Assembly: GCA_028874215.1 (NCBI GenBank)
Contig: JAPPLF010000061.1
Location: 62,001-126,000 of the forward strand
Direction of reading: 5' to 3'
Origin: Acidobacteriota bacterium
GTDB lineage: Bacteria > Acidobacteriota > UBA6911 > RPQK01 > JAJDTT01
DNA: 64,000 nt
Shown here: one piece after another, positions 51,554-59,436 of the stretch
Numbering within the stretch: the first letter of the stretch is position 1
Layout: each line of letters starts with the position of its first letter
The notes under the pieces: generated by a model
The model's database searches: none
Seen by the model: the letters and a program-made list of their open reading frames with translations, nothing else
Told to the model about the DNA's origin: nothing
Translations under genes and position numbers: made by a program

Positions 51554-52540
51554 ATGACGGGCGGGATCTACGTACTGCTGGACCACTCCGATGGGCGGGT
51601 GGACACCCTTTCCCGGGAAACCCTGGCCCTGGCGCAGCAGCTCGGCCGCTCGCACGGACTTGGAGTCAAAGCGCTTCTTCTCTGCGGACCGAATCGTTCC
51701 GTCGTGGAGAACGCGGCCGGATTGCAGGCCGACGCGGCCCTGGTCGTCTCTCACCATCGGTTGGACGGGTACGATCCGGACGCCCATTGCCTCGCCCTGA
51801 CCCGGATCCTGGAGCAGGACCGTCCCCTGGCCTTCCTGATGGGACACAGCTACCAGAACATCGACCTGGCTCCCAAGCTTGCCGCATCCCTGAAGTGCGG
51901 ACTGGTGACCGACTGCATCGGCTGCAGAATCGACGGCGAGAGCATGGTCTTCGTCCGCCAGATGTTTCGAAATCGAATCAACGCGGACGTCCGGGTCCGT
52001 TCTTCTCATCCCTGGATCGCCACCTTCCAGTCGGGAGCCGGCGCCGGCAACGACCTGCTGGAGGGCAGTTCCCCCGTAGTGGAGCGAACCGTCGATCTGT
52101 CGGGACTGGCGCATCGCCGCACCGTGGTGGAAACCGTCGGAGCGGTGAAGGAGAAAGTGGACCTGGCCAAGGCGGACATGATCGTGGCGGCGGGCCGCGG
52201 CATCAAGCGCAAGGAGAACCTGCGCCTCCTGGAGGAGCTGGCGGAGGTGCTGGGGGCCGAGCTTGGAGCCAGCCGGGCGGCCGTCGACAGCGAGTGGCTG
52301 GAGCGGGACCGCCAGATCGGCAGCTCCGGCCAGTCGGTGGCGCCCCGGCTCTACGTCGCCTGCGGCATCTCCGGCGCCATTCAACACGTGGTGGGCATGA
52401 GGAATTCGGCCAACATCGTGGCCATCAACACCGATCCGGACGCCCCCATCTTCAATCTGGCCAACTACGGAATCGTCGGGGACCTGATGGAGATCGTGCC
52501 GGCGCTCACCAGGAAGCTGCGCGAAGAACAGTCGCGTTAG
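51554..52540 (+). CDS. etfA: Electron transfer flavoprotein, alpha subunit
   Basis: 328 aa FAD-binding ETF subunit. The C-terminal FAD domain has the signature YVACGISGAIQHVVGMRNSA and DAPIFNLANYGIVGD. The ATG at 51554 has GAGGAG six bases upstream. It is 83 bp behind etfB in the same operon. No ETF-ubiquinone oxidoreductase or ferredoxin is adjacent, so the electron acceptor lies elsewhere. FixA/FixB-type bifurcation is not indicated by the context. Confidence 0.94.
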   Translation: MTGGIYVLLDHSDGRVDTLSRETLALAQQLGRSHGLGVKALLLCGPNRSVVENAAGLQADAALVVSHHRLDGYDPDAHCLALTRILEQDRPLAFLMGHSYQNIDLAPKLAASLKCGLVTDCIGCRIDGESMVFVRQMFRNRINADVRVRSSHPWIATFQSGAGAGNDLLEGSSPVVERTVDLSGLAHRRTVVETVGAVKEKVDLAKADMIVAAGRGIKRKENLRLLEELAEVLGAELGASRAAVDSEWLERDRQIGSSGQSVAPRLYVACGISGAIQHVVGMRNSANIVAINTDPDAPIFNLANYGIVGDLMEIVPALTRKLREEQSR

Positions 52541-52612
52541 CTCCTTGGCCACCCCGGCCCGAGTCTGAAGCCCGGACAACCGGAAGGGCCGCCCCCGCGG
52601 ATTTCATCCACC

Positions 52613-53728
52613 TCAATCCCGGCACGGGCAGGCCAGGGTACTCAGGCTCTGCGAGAGGTCGGGACTCATGGGGATGGGGACGACTCCGAATCCGGAAGTC
52701 TGCATTCGCGAGAAACGGGCGTCCCGCGCCAGCACCAGGACGCGGTCCGGTTCCGGTTTCACGTCGTAGAAGGTGAAGCGGCCGAAAGCCTTCATCACCC
52801 GCCCGGGACAAGTGTCCAGCGCCGCTTGGACGGCCTGGTGATCCAGGCGCCTCCGGTAGGCTTGGTGTCCCTCGAGCCGGCCGCCGTCCAGGGACGCTCT
52901 CCAGATGCGGACCCGTTTTCGATCCTGCCACAGGATCTCCCAACTCAAGGGATTGGCCAGACGGGGCAAAGCGGCCAGAGTTTCGGTTTGGACCTGCGGA
53001 TGTTCCCGAGCGATCTCCGGAGCCGCTCCCGTCAGGGTCACGGTTCGGGAGATGAGCAGCAAACCCCAATAGACCGCGACTCCACCCAAGGCCCAGAGAT
53101 TCAGTGAGCGGCTCCAAACCGTCCGCCGTTGCTTGAGAGCCAGGATCAACGCCAGAGCCGAAAAGAAAACAACCGCCACCACCGGACCGTCCGGGCGGGC
53201 CTCGGCGTTCCTTGCCACCAGGAAAGACATGAAGACCACAACCGCGATCCAGACCGGGCGCGTCACACGCGTCCTTTGGGCGGTCAGGAAGACGGCGCCG
53301 CCCAGGATCAACCAGAGGTAGGGATCCACGATGTAGACCAGATCGCCGTAATACCACTTCCCGGAAAAGGGCAGCCAGGGACGGAGGCCGTAGGAATTGG
53401 TCAAGTCCAGCAGCGGATGGCTGACCAGGGTCAGAGTGACGCTGGCCAGGAGCGGGCCGAATGGAAATGCCTTGTCTCCGGATCGGAACCGAGCCAGAAA
53501 CTTGAGCAGCAGGGAAAACAACAGGGCCAGCGCCAGGACGCCCAACACCGAATGGGTCACTCCCCGGTGGTGGTGAAGATAGTAGAGCGGCCCCCACCCG
53601 CTCACGACGATATCGGCGTCCGGCAGGTTGGCGGCCACGACTAGGGAGACGGTGCCGTAGGGAGTCATTCGTCCCAGCCCCGCCCGGGAAAGAGCCACTC
53701 CGACGAGGGAATGAGTCAAGTTTTCCAT
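52613..53728 (-). CDS. YdjM-like membrane-bound metal-dependent hydrolase
   Basis: 371 aa inner-membrane protein with about six hydrophobic segments. The conserved N-terminus MENLTHSLVGVALSRAGLG, ANLPDADIV and HHHRGVTHSVLGV together with SHPLLDLTNSYGLRPWLPF are the histidine/aspartate motifs of the YdjM (LexA-regulated, putative hydrolase) superfamily. The C-terminal 110 residues form a soluble domain. Substrate unknown. The ATG at 53728 is preceded 9 nt upstream by a TAGAAT box without a ribosome site. Confidence 0.87.
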   Translation of the reverse strand: MENLTHSLVGVALSRAGLGRMTPYGTVSLVVAANLPDADIVVSGWGPLYYLHHHRGVTHSVLGVLALALLFSLLLKFLARFRSGDKAFPFGPLLASVTLTLVSHPLLDLTNSYGLRPWLPFSGKWYYGDLVYIVDPYLWLILGGAVFLTAQRTRVTRPVWIAVVVFMSFLVARNAEARPDGPVVAVVFFSALALILALKQRRTVWSRSLNLWALGGVAVYWGLLLISRTVTLTGAAPEIAREHPQVQTETLAALPRLANPLSWEILWQDRKRVRIWRASLDGGRLEGHQAYRRRLDHQAVQAALDTCPGRVMKAFGRFTFYDVKPEPDRVLVLARDARFSRMQTSGFGVVPIPMSPDLSQSLSTLACPCRD

Positions 53729-53737
53729 GCCGCGCCT

Positions 53738-53743
53738 ATTCTA
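53738..53743 (-). promoter_or_regulatory. -10 box adjacent to the YdjM-like start codon
   Basis: TAGAAT on the minus strand (53743-53738) ends 9 nt before the ATG at 53728, giving a predicted leader of about 3 nt. No -35 is recognised. Confidence 0.38.
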
Positions 53744-53881
53744 ACCGCGTAATCGACTCGGACTAGCCTCGAAGCCGGGGAAATGGAAGGGTCGCAGGTG
53801 TTAGAATCCGGCCGTTGGAGGCGCCCCGGCGGTGACCATGGCCAGAATCCTGTTCCCCACCCAGACTGGAGAATTGCCGGA

Positions 53882-54708
53882 ATGACCCCTGAAGAGACCT
53901 ACCTCTTTGACCTGAACGGCTACCTCATATTGCGGAATGTTCTCCCCCCGAGTCTCGTGAATGATTTGAACCGGGAGCTGGACAAGCTGGAAGCCCTGTC
54001 CGACAGCGAGATCGGCGCCAAGGGGCTGACCCGGAGCTACTATCCCGACGAACCGGACGGTTCGACCGGGTGCCGCGATTATTCCTGCACCCTGCTCAAA
54101 TACGGGGGAGTCTTCGAGCAGCTCATCGATTGGCCCGCGGTGCTGCCCTACATGGAGGCCATGATCTCGGTCCCGATCCGGATTGACGCTCTCCACCTCC
54201 TGTCCCGTTGCCCCGGCCGGGCCACCGTCTTTCACCACGGTTACTCGGAGCTCCTCTCCTACAGCGAATTCGCCTGCAACCGGGACCGCTTCGAATGCGT
54301 GAGCGTCAAGGTGGGTTACGCCCTGACGGACGTGGACGTGCACGAGGGGGCGTTTGCCGTGATTCCGGGAAGCCACAAGGGCAACTATGCCAGCCCCCAA
54401 CACCTGGAGAACCCCGATGAGAACCACCCCTGGTGCAGACCTGTGCCTGCCGGGCGGGCGACGCGGTCATCTTCTCGGAGGACCTGACCCACGGCGCCGT
54501 GCAGAACCGGAGCCGAAAGATCCGGCGCACCATCTTCGCGTCCTACGCGCCCTCGTTTCAGGCGGCCTGGGACGATCAGATCGAGACCGCGTCCGGTTTC
54601 GAGGAGCGGGCTACGCCCCGGCAACTGGAACTGGTGCAGGGACCGCCGCCCTTCGATTCGGCGCCGGGTTTCAACCTGTCCCCTTTTCGGGCCTCCGAGT
54701 CCGGGTAG
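53882..54708 (+). pseudogene. Phytanoyl-CoA dioxygenase family protein, frameshifted
   Basis: Fe(II)/2-oxoglutarate oxygenase homolog. The first frame (ATG 53882) runs through VFHHGYSELLSYSEF and VIPGSHKGNYASP. After ENPDENHP the reading continues in another frame with VQTCACRAGDAVIFSEDLTH, which holds the distal iron-binding His and the 2-oxoglutarate Arg region, to a stop at 54706-54708. Adding one C to the run at about 54426-54430 (CACCCC) restores a continuous, sensible protein. Unrepaired, the product would stop at 54487 and lack the distal iron ligand. Sequencing error in a C-run is a real alternative. Confidence 0.8.
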
Positions 54709-54722
54709 CCGAACGGCAAGTC

Positions 54723-55550
54723 ATGGTCGAAAAGAGGCTCTATCAGCAGCGAGAGGAAGAGAAGGACATCCGGCCCTTTCAGACCGGGACCGGGATCGAG
54801 TATCTGACGGACGAAGACCGATACGTTTTCGACATCACCGGCTACCTGGTTTTGGAAGATTTTCTGACCGCTGCGCAGGTTGGTGAAGCCACACGGCAGC
54901 TCCAGGGAAGCCTCGCCAGCCCCCCGGAACACGTGACGCTGCGCCGCAACGGTCCCGAGGTCGAGTTGCTCAACGTCGTCGAGTGCGGCGGGATCCTGGA
55001 ACAGGCATTCGTCCAGGAGCGGCTGGTCGAGGCCATGCAGCAGCTCATCTGGGGAGATCAGATCCGCCTCGTCTCATCCCGCGCCATCGTTCGCGAACCC
55101 GGAATCTCGGGACACATTTCTCAGGGCGGCCTCGCCGACCCCCGGCGCTACACCCGTTACCGCTGTTTCATCGACGGAGAATTCCGCTGCCTGCTGGTCT
55201 CCTGCCTGATTGCCCTCAACGACACCGGGAGCGGGGACGGTTCCTTTTCCGTCATCCCCTCCAGCCACAAGAGCAACTTCCCCCACCCCTACGGGGGGCG
55301 TCCTCCTGAGAGCGTTGCGGCACTGAACGACCTCTCCCTGGCGGCGGGCTCCGCCGTGATCTTCAGCGAGAGCATTTCCCACTGCATGAAGAGGTCCCGA
55401 ACGGAATCCAAGCTCTGGCTTCTGTATCAGTACGGTCCCTCCTACATGGTGGACTGGCCGGGTTGCGAGGCCTCGCCCGAACTGATGCGGAGGGCGGCGG
55501 CCGACGAGACCAAGGCCCGTCTTCTGCGAAAACCGTACTATCACCCCTGA
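54723..55550 (+). CDS. Phytanoyl-CoA dioxygenase family protein, intact paralog
   Basis: 275 aa. Same plan as the neighbouring frameshifted gene: DRYVFDITGYLVLEDFLT at the start, a metal-region segment GHISQGGLADPRRYTRYR, VIPSSHKSNFPHP and the distal His in FSESISHCMKRSR. It lies 14 bp after the broken gene and 22 bp before the MDR dehydrogenase gene. Substrate unknown. Members of this family hydroxylate diverse small molecules, not only phytanoyl-CoA. Confidence 0.84.
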   Translation: MVEKRLYQQREEEKDIRPFQTGTGIEYLTDEDRYVFDITGYLVLEDFLTAAQVGEATRQLQGSLASPPEHVTLRRNGPEVELLNVVECGGILEQAFVQERLVEAMQQLIWGDQIRLVSSRAIVREPGISGHISQGGLADPRRYTRYRCFIDGEFRCLLVSCLIALNDTGSGDGSFSVIPSSHKSNFPHPYGGRPPESVAALNDLSLAAGSAVIFSESISHCMKRSRTESKLWLLYQYGPSYMVDWPGCEASPELMRRAAADETKARLLRKPYYHP

Positions 55551-55572
55551 CTCCTGCAGGAACATCGATCTC

Positions 55573-56613
55573 ATGAAAGCCGTCTTGATCCATCGACATG
55601 GAACCCTGGACCAGGTTCGCATCGACGAGGTCCCCACTCCCCGGGCCGGGAGAGGCGAGGTGCTGGTCCAGACCCGTGCCGCTGCCCTGAACCATCTGGA
55701 CCTGTTCGTCCTGGAGGGCATCCCGGGCATCAAGCAGAAGATGCCCCACGTGTTGGGCTCGGATGCCGCGGGAGTGGTCCGACAACTGGGCGCCGGCGTG
55801 GAGGGTCTTCAAGTTGGAGACCGGGTCATGCTCAACCCCGGGATCTGGTGTACGGAATGCGAGTTCTGCCAGGACGGCGAGCAGAGCCTCTGTGTGCGCT
55901 ACGGCCTGGTGGGAGAACATGGCCCCGGGGTCTATTCCGAGTATTTCGCGGCCCCGGCCCGCAACCTGGCGCGGATTCCCGATGGCGTGACCTTCGAGGA
56001 AGCGGCGGCGTTCTCGCTGGTGAACCTGACCGCATGGAGAATGGTCTGCACCCGGGGCCGGCTCCGGCCGGGGGAGGACGTCTTCATTCACGGGATCGGA
56101 GGAGGCGTCGCCACAGCCGCCCTGGCCATCGCCAAGTTGTCGGGGGCGCGCGTCTGGGTCAGTTCCTCGTCACAGGAAAAGCTCCACCTGGCTCGCAGCC
56201 TGGGGGCCGATTTCTGTTACGACTACACCCAATGCGACGTGGCCCGGGAGGTTTTCCGGGCTACGAATCGGCGCGGCATCGACCTGGTGGTGGAGGGCCC
56301 CGGCGCATCGACTTGGCTTCAGAGCCTCAAGATGGCCCGAAAGGGAGGCAGGATCGTGACCTGCGGGGCCACCACCGGACCCAACCCGGCCACCGAGATC
56401 CGTCTCATCTTCTGGAAGCAGATCGATATCCTCGGCTCCACCATGGGCAACCGGAACGAGTTTGCCGAGATCGTACGCTTGCTGGGCCGGAGAAGGCTCC
56501 TTCCCTGCATCGACCGGGTCTTCGACTTCGAAGACGCCGCCGCCGCCCTGGAGCGCCTGCAGTCCCAACGCCAGTTCGGCAAGGTGGTGCTTCGCTTCCG
56601 CGATCCGTCGTGA
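55573..56613 (+). CDS. Zinc-dependent MDR alcohol dehydrogenase-like protein
   Basis: 346 aa medium-chain dehydrogenase/reductase. The GroES-like half has VLGSDAAGVV with structural-zinc cysteines CTECEFCQDGEQSLC. The Rossmann half has FIHGIGGGVATAALAIAK (a slightly altered G-x-G-x-x-G/A) and ends FDFEDAAAALERLQSQRQFGKVVL. The catalytic zinc Cys is replaced (LNHLDLF, with no C), as in some quinone-oxidoreductase types. Probably acts with the upstream dioxygenases on one substrate (inference). Confidence 0.87.
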   Translation: MKAVLIHRHGTLDQVRIDEVPTPRAGRGEVLVQTRAAALNHLDLFVLEGIPGIKQKMPHVLGSDAAGVVRQLGAGVEGLQVGDRVMLNPGIWCTECEFCQDGEQSLCVRYGLVGEHGPGVYSEYFAAPARNLARIPDGVTFEEAAAFSLVNLTAWRMVCTRGRLRPGEDVFIHGIGGGVATAALAIAKLSGARVWVSSSSQEKLHLARSLGADFCYDYTQCDVAREVFRATNRRGIDLVVEGPGASTWLQSLKMARKGGRIVTCGATTGPNPATEIRLIFWKQIDILGSTMGNRNEFAEIVRLLGRRRLLPCIDRVFDFEDAAAALERLQSQRQFGKVVLRFRDPS

Positions 56614-56617
56614 CACT

Positions 56618-56665
56618 CGAAGAGGACACCCACAAGGGGTGTCCTTACGTTGGGTTCCTCTTCTC
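56618..56665. terminator. Nested hairpin between convergent genes
   Basis: AGGACACCC-ACAAG-GGGTGTCCT (56623-56645) forms a 9-bp stem, and GAAGAGGA/TCCTCTTC enclose it as an outer stem. It lies between the convergent MDR and esterase genes. No long U-run follows on either strand, so a rho-independent terminator is possible but not classical. The build equals the GGGCGAC hairpin near 45785. Confidence 0.4.
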
Positions 56666-56667
56666 AA

Positions 56668-56780
56668 AAGCTCCCCCACCGGCGGGGAGAAAAAGGAAAC
56701 GAGCCGCGGTTTCCAAACCGCCGAACTCCCGCGTAGCAAAGCGGCGACGGAAGAACGGGCGATTGGAAATCGCCCTTCCA
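56668..56780. repeat. R1 dispersed palindromic element, copy c
   Basis: AGCTCCCCCACCGG, GAGAAAAAGGAAACGAG, then CCGCGGTTTCCAAACCGCCG (56704-56723) and GGGCGATTGGAAATCGCCC (56758-56776). Same block order as copies a and b, but the middle linker differs (GTAGCAAAGCGGCGACGG instead of TGACAAACTTGGC). The element ends just before the esterase stop at 56786. Confidence 0.8.
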
Positions 56781-56785
56781 CATTC

Positions 56786-57784
56786 TCAAAAGGTCTGGGT
56801 GAGGAACGCGAGCGTCTCCTCCAGGTGGGCCGCCACCAGTTCCCAGCCGTGCGGCTCCCCCTCGAAGATCATGCACTGGTGGGAGACCCCACGCTGGTCC
56901 AGGATCCGCGCCAGCGACTTGATGCCATGCTCCATGGGGAAACGCCGGTTGTAGCGGTCGGCGGTGCCGTAGGAGAAGTAGAGATTCAATCCGGCCAGGG
57001 AGGCGCTTCGGGCCAGTTCTTCCAGGCTGTTCTGCTTCCAGTAGTCCTGGTCCATCGGATCGCCGAAGGCCTTTTCCACCAGACGCAGGAAATAGGTGGA
57101 ACTTCGGGAGGGGTTGGATCGGAGGACCTCGAAGGGGTCCTCGCCCAGAAAGACGATGGGCGAGACGCCGGCGGCCGAGGCATAGAGACCGGGGTGCTTC
57201 ATGGCGATCTTGAGAGCTCCGTAAGCTCCCATGGAGACGCCTCCGATGGCGCGTCCCCCGGCGTCGGTTCGAACCCTGTACCGCCCCTGAATCGCCTGTA
57301 AGAGATCGTTTCGAATGTAGGTCTCGTAGTTGCCGGTCCCGTCGGGAGAATCGGTGTAGAGGCTGTTCTGTCCGTCGGGATGGACCATGACGAAGTGGGG
57401 CAGTTTCCCCTGGCTCATGAGAAGGTCGATGCGGGCCGGAAGATCCCCGTAGCGCGGCGTCGCCCAACTCGTATGGTCGTTGTTCAATCCGTGAAGAAAG
57501 TAGACGATGGGAAATCTCCGGTCCGATTCCTCATCGTAGCTGGGCGGAAGCAGGACGCTGTAATCCGCATTCATCCCCAAGGCGGACGATGGAAAGCTTC
57601 GAAATTCCATCCTTGATTTGTTGGGGAGGGTGAGGTCGACCGGGTTTTCCAACCGCCGGGGAGGCCCCCTGCGCTGGGCTTCGAGCGCGATGCAGACCAG
57701 AAGGAAACCCATCGAGCAGAGCGCGCCCAGGAGGAACGGCCGCGATCGTGCGCCGATTCGAAAACAGGTCATTTGCACCGGCAT
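56786..57784 (-). CDS. Secreted esterase of the esterase D / feruloyl-esterase type
   Basis: 332 aa. The ATG at 57784 has GGGA 7 nt upstream and begins a long signal (FLLGALCSMGFLLVCIA). Alpha/beta hydrolase fold with FLHGLNNDHTSW, nucleophile motif GGVSMGAYGAL, Asp in YGTADRYNRR and His in GEPHGWELV. It resembles tributyrin or acetyl-xylan esterases of the S-formylglutathione hydrolase superfamily. An ATG at 57817 would add 11 residues. Confidence 0.86.
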   Translation of the reverse strand: MPVQMTCFRIGARSRPFLLGALCSMGFLLVCIALEAQRRGPPRRLENPVDLTLPNKSRMEFRSFPSSALGMNADYSVLLPPSYDEESDRRFPIVYFLHGLNNDHTSWATPRYGDLPARIDLLMSQGKLPHFVMVHPDGQNSLYTDSPDGTGNYETYIRNDLLQAIQGRYRVRTDAGGRAIGGVSMGAYGALKIAMKHPGLYASAAGVSPIVFLGEDPFEVLRSNPSRSSTYFLRLVEKAFGDPMDQDYWKQNSLEELARSASLAGLNLYFSYGTADRYNRRFPMEHGIKSLARILDQRGVSHQCMIFEGEPHGWELVAAHLEETLAFLTQTF

Positions 57785-57877
57785 CGATGTTCCCAGTCTG
57801 CAATCACGTTTCACCATCTTACCAGCCGGTCTGAAAATGGGGAGCCGATGCAGGGAAACTTGGACGGATCAAAATTC

Positions 57878-58030
57878 AGAAGCTCCCCCATCGGCCCAGT
57901 CCGGCGGACGCCCGGTAGAAAAAGGAGCGGTTTCCTAACCGCCGAACTGGAGCGGCGATTTCCAATCGCCGAACTCCTGACTGACAAACTTGGCAACGAA
58001 GACTGGGCGATTGGAAATCGCCCCCCCTTT
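57878..58030. repeat. R1 dispersed palindromic element, copy b
   Basis: Longest copy: AGCTCCCCCATCGGCCCAG, TCCGGCGGACGCCCGGTAGA, AAAAGGAGCGG, hairpin GCGGTTTCCTAACCGC, hairpin CGGCGATTTCCAATCGCCG (57952-57970), linker TGACTGACAAACTTGGCAAC, then GGGCGATTGGAAATCGCCC (58005-58023). The extra central hairpin is the complement-type version of the last one. It occupies most of the 57785-58033 spacer and abuts the stop of the DUF4143 ATPase gene. Confidence 0.85.
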
Positions 58031-58033
58031 TCC

Positions 58034-59287
58034 TTAGAAGAGCCTGTGAACCGGAACTGCCCAAAGGCCCGGTTCCAACTCCAACAGGTCCTCGCCCCGG
58101 TGGACGACCAGGCCGCCGAGCCACTCGTCTCCCAACGCCTCTCCCAACACGCGCAGCCCCGAGCAGTCGACCCTCCCAATCCGGGTGCGGTTCTTCACCT
58201 CGATACCGATGACGCCGGCGGAGGTCGTGACCAGCAGGTCGACTTCCCGTCCCGAGCGCGTCCGGTAGAACCACAGCATCGCGTCGCGCCCGAGGGTGTC
58301 GATCCACTTGCGAGCCTCCGCTACGACCAGCGTCTCGAACAGAGGTCCGGTGATCTCACCCCAGAATCCGGTCCCCTGGCGCAACAGGCCCAGGTCCATC
58401 CAGTAGAGCTTGGGGCTCTTCACCGTCGAACTGGTGAGGTTGCGCGCATACGGCTGCAGCAGCTCGACCTGGTATGACAGACGGAGGTACTCCAGGTATC
58501 GGCGGGCCGTGGCCGCGCTGACGGCGGCGTCCCGGCCCAGCTTCGCATAGTTGAGGAGTTGTCCGGTGCGGAGCATGGCCAGCCTCTGCAGTGAGCGAAA
58601 CGGCAACAGGTCGGCGACGCGGGTCAAATCGGCAAGGTCACGCTCGAGCCACGTCTGCTGGTAGGAGCGCAGCCATTCACGCCTGTCCTCATCGTCCAGC
58701 GACAGGAGCTCGGGCATCCCGCCCCAAGCCGCGAGGTGATCGATTGCCTCAACGCGCGCCGTCGCTTCGTCACCCAGCAGCCGCGGCGGCTCTTCACCCA
58801 GGATCGCCGAGAACGCGTCCGGCCGCGTGATGAGCCGATCAAACAGCGGGCGGGGCGGAGTGACTCCGACGGCGCGACGCAACTCGGAGGCAGTGAGCGG
58901 CCATAGATCGTAGACGAACGCCCGGCCGGCCAGCGACTCCCGGATGCGTTTCAGGAGCAGGAATCGAGACGAACCCAGCAGGACCGAGAACGACAGATGC
59001 CCTCCATCGAAGGCCAGCTTCACCTTGTCGAAGACGCCAGGTTCCTTCTGCGCCTCGTCGATCACGGCTGCGCCGACGACCCGGCCCCAACTGCCGCTGC
59101 GTATTGCGCGCACCGCCTCCCGTTCCTCGATCGCATCCAGGTTCAGGTACCGCAGATCGCGGTAGAGATCCCGGGCCAGTGTCGTTTTTCCGGTCTGGCG
59201 CGCTCCGGTCAGAACCACCAGGCGGCGCTTGTCCGCAATTGGCAGCCGAGTGGTGAGCCACCGGAATCTCTGTATTATCGTTCTCAC
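58034..59287 (-). CDS. AAA+ ATPase with DUF4143 domain
   Basis: 417 aa. Walker A TGARQTGKTTLARDLY (residues 28-43) and Walker B AAVIDEAQK are followed by LLGSSRFLLL. The C-terminal DUF4143 domain has LLNYAKLGRDAAVSAATARRYLEYL (a winged-helix) and the nuclease-like fold KSPKLYWMDLGLL...EVDLLV...IEVKNR. The E-V-D / I-E-V-K pair resembles a restriction-endonuclease core. Such genes are spread by lateral transfer and their role is unsettled. The start is GTG with TAATAT 8 nt away. Confidence 0.88.
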   Translation of the reverse strand: MRTIIQRFRWLTTRLPIADKRRLVVLTGARQTGKTTLARDLYRDLRYLNLDAIEEREAVRAIRSGSWGRVVGAAVIDEAQKEPGVFDKVKLAFDGGHLSFSVLLGSSRFLLLKRIRESLAGRAFVYDLWPLTASELRRAVGVTPPRPLFDRLITRPDAFSAILGEEPPRLLGDEATARVEAIDHLAAWGGMPELLSLDDEDRREWLRSYQQTWLERDLADLTRVADLLPFRSLQRLAMLRTGQLLNYAKLGRDAAVSAATARRYLEYLRLSYQVELLQPYARNLTSSTVKSPKLYWMDLGLLRQGTGFWGEITGPLFETLVVAEARKWIDTLGRDAMLWFYRTRSGREVDLLVTTSAGVIGIEVKNRTRIGRVDCSGLRVLGEALGDEWLGGLVVHRGEDLLELEPGLWAVPVHRLF

Positions 59288-59295
59288 TGATACCG

Positions 59296-59325
59296 ATATT
59301 ACAGGTTATTCAGCCTCATGATCAA
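59296..59325 (-). promoter_or_regulatory. Predicted promoter of the DUF4143 ATPase gene
   Basis: TTGATC (59325-59320) and TAATAT (59301-59296), 18 nt apart on the minus strand, lie in an AT-rich patch. The box ends 8 nt before GTG 59287, so the mRNA would start at or within about 2 nt of the codon. No ribosome site is visible. Confidence 0.35.
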
Positions 59326-59436
59326 TATATTTCCTGTGTTTTCATCGTTTCCAGGAGCAACCCTACAATATCTCCCGGCACCCGCCGCCGGCGTCCCGGG
59401 TGAAGCCGGGATCAACCCTGCGGTAGCATTACCCTG

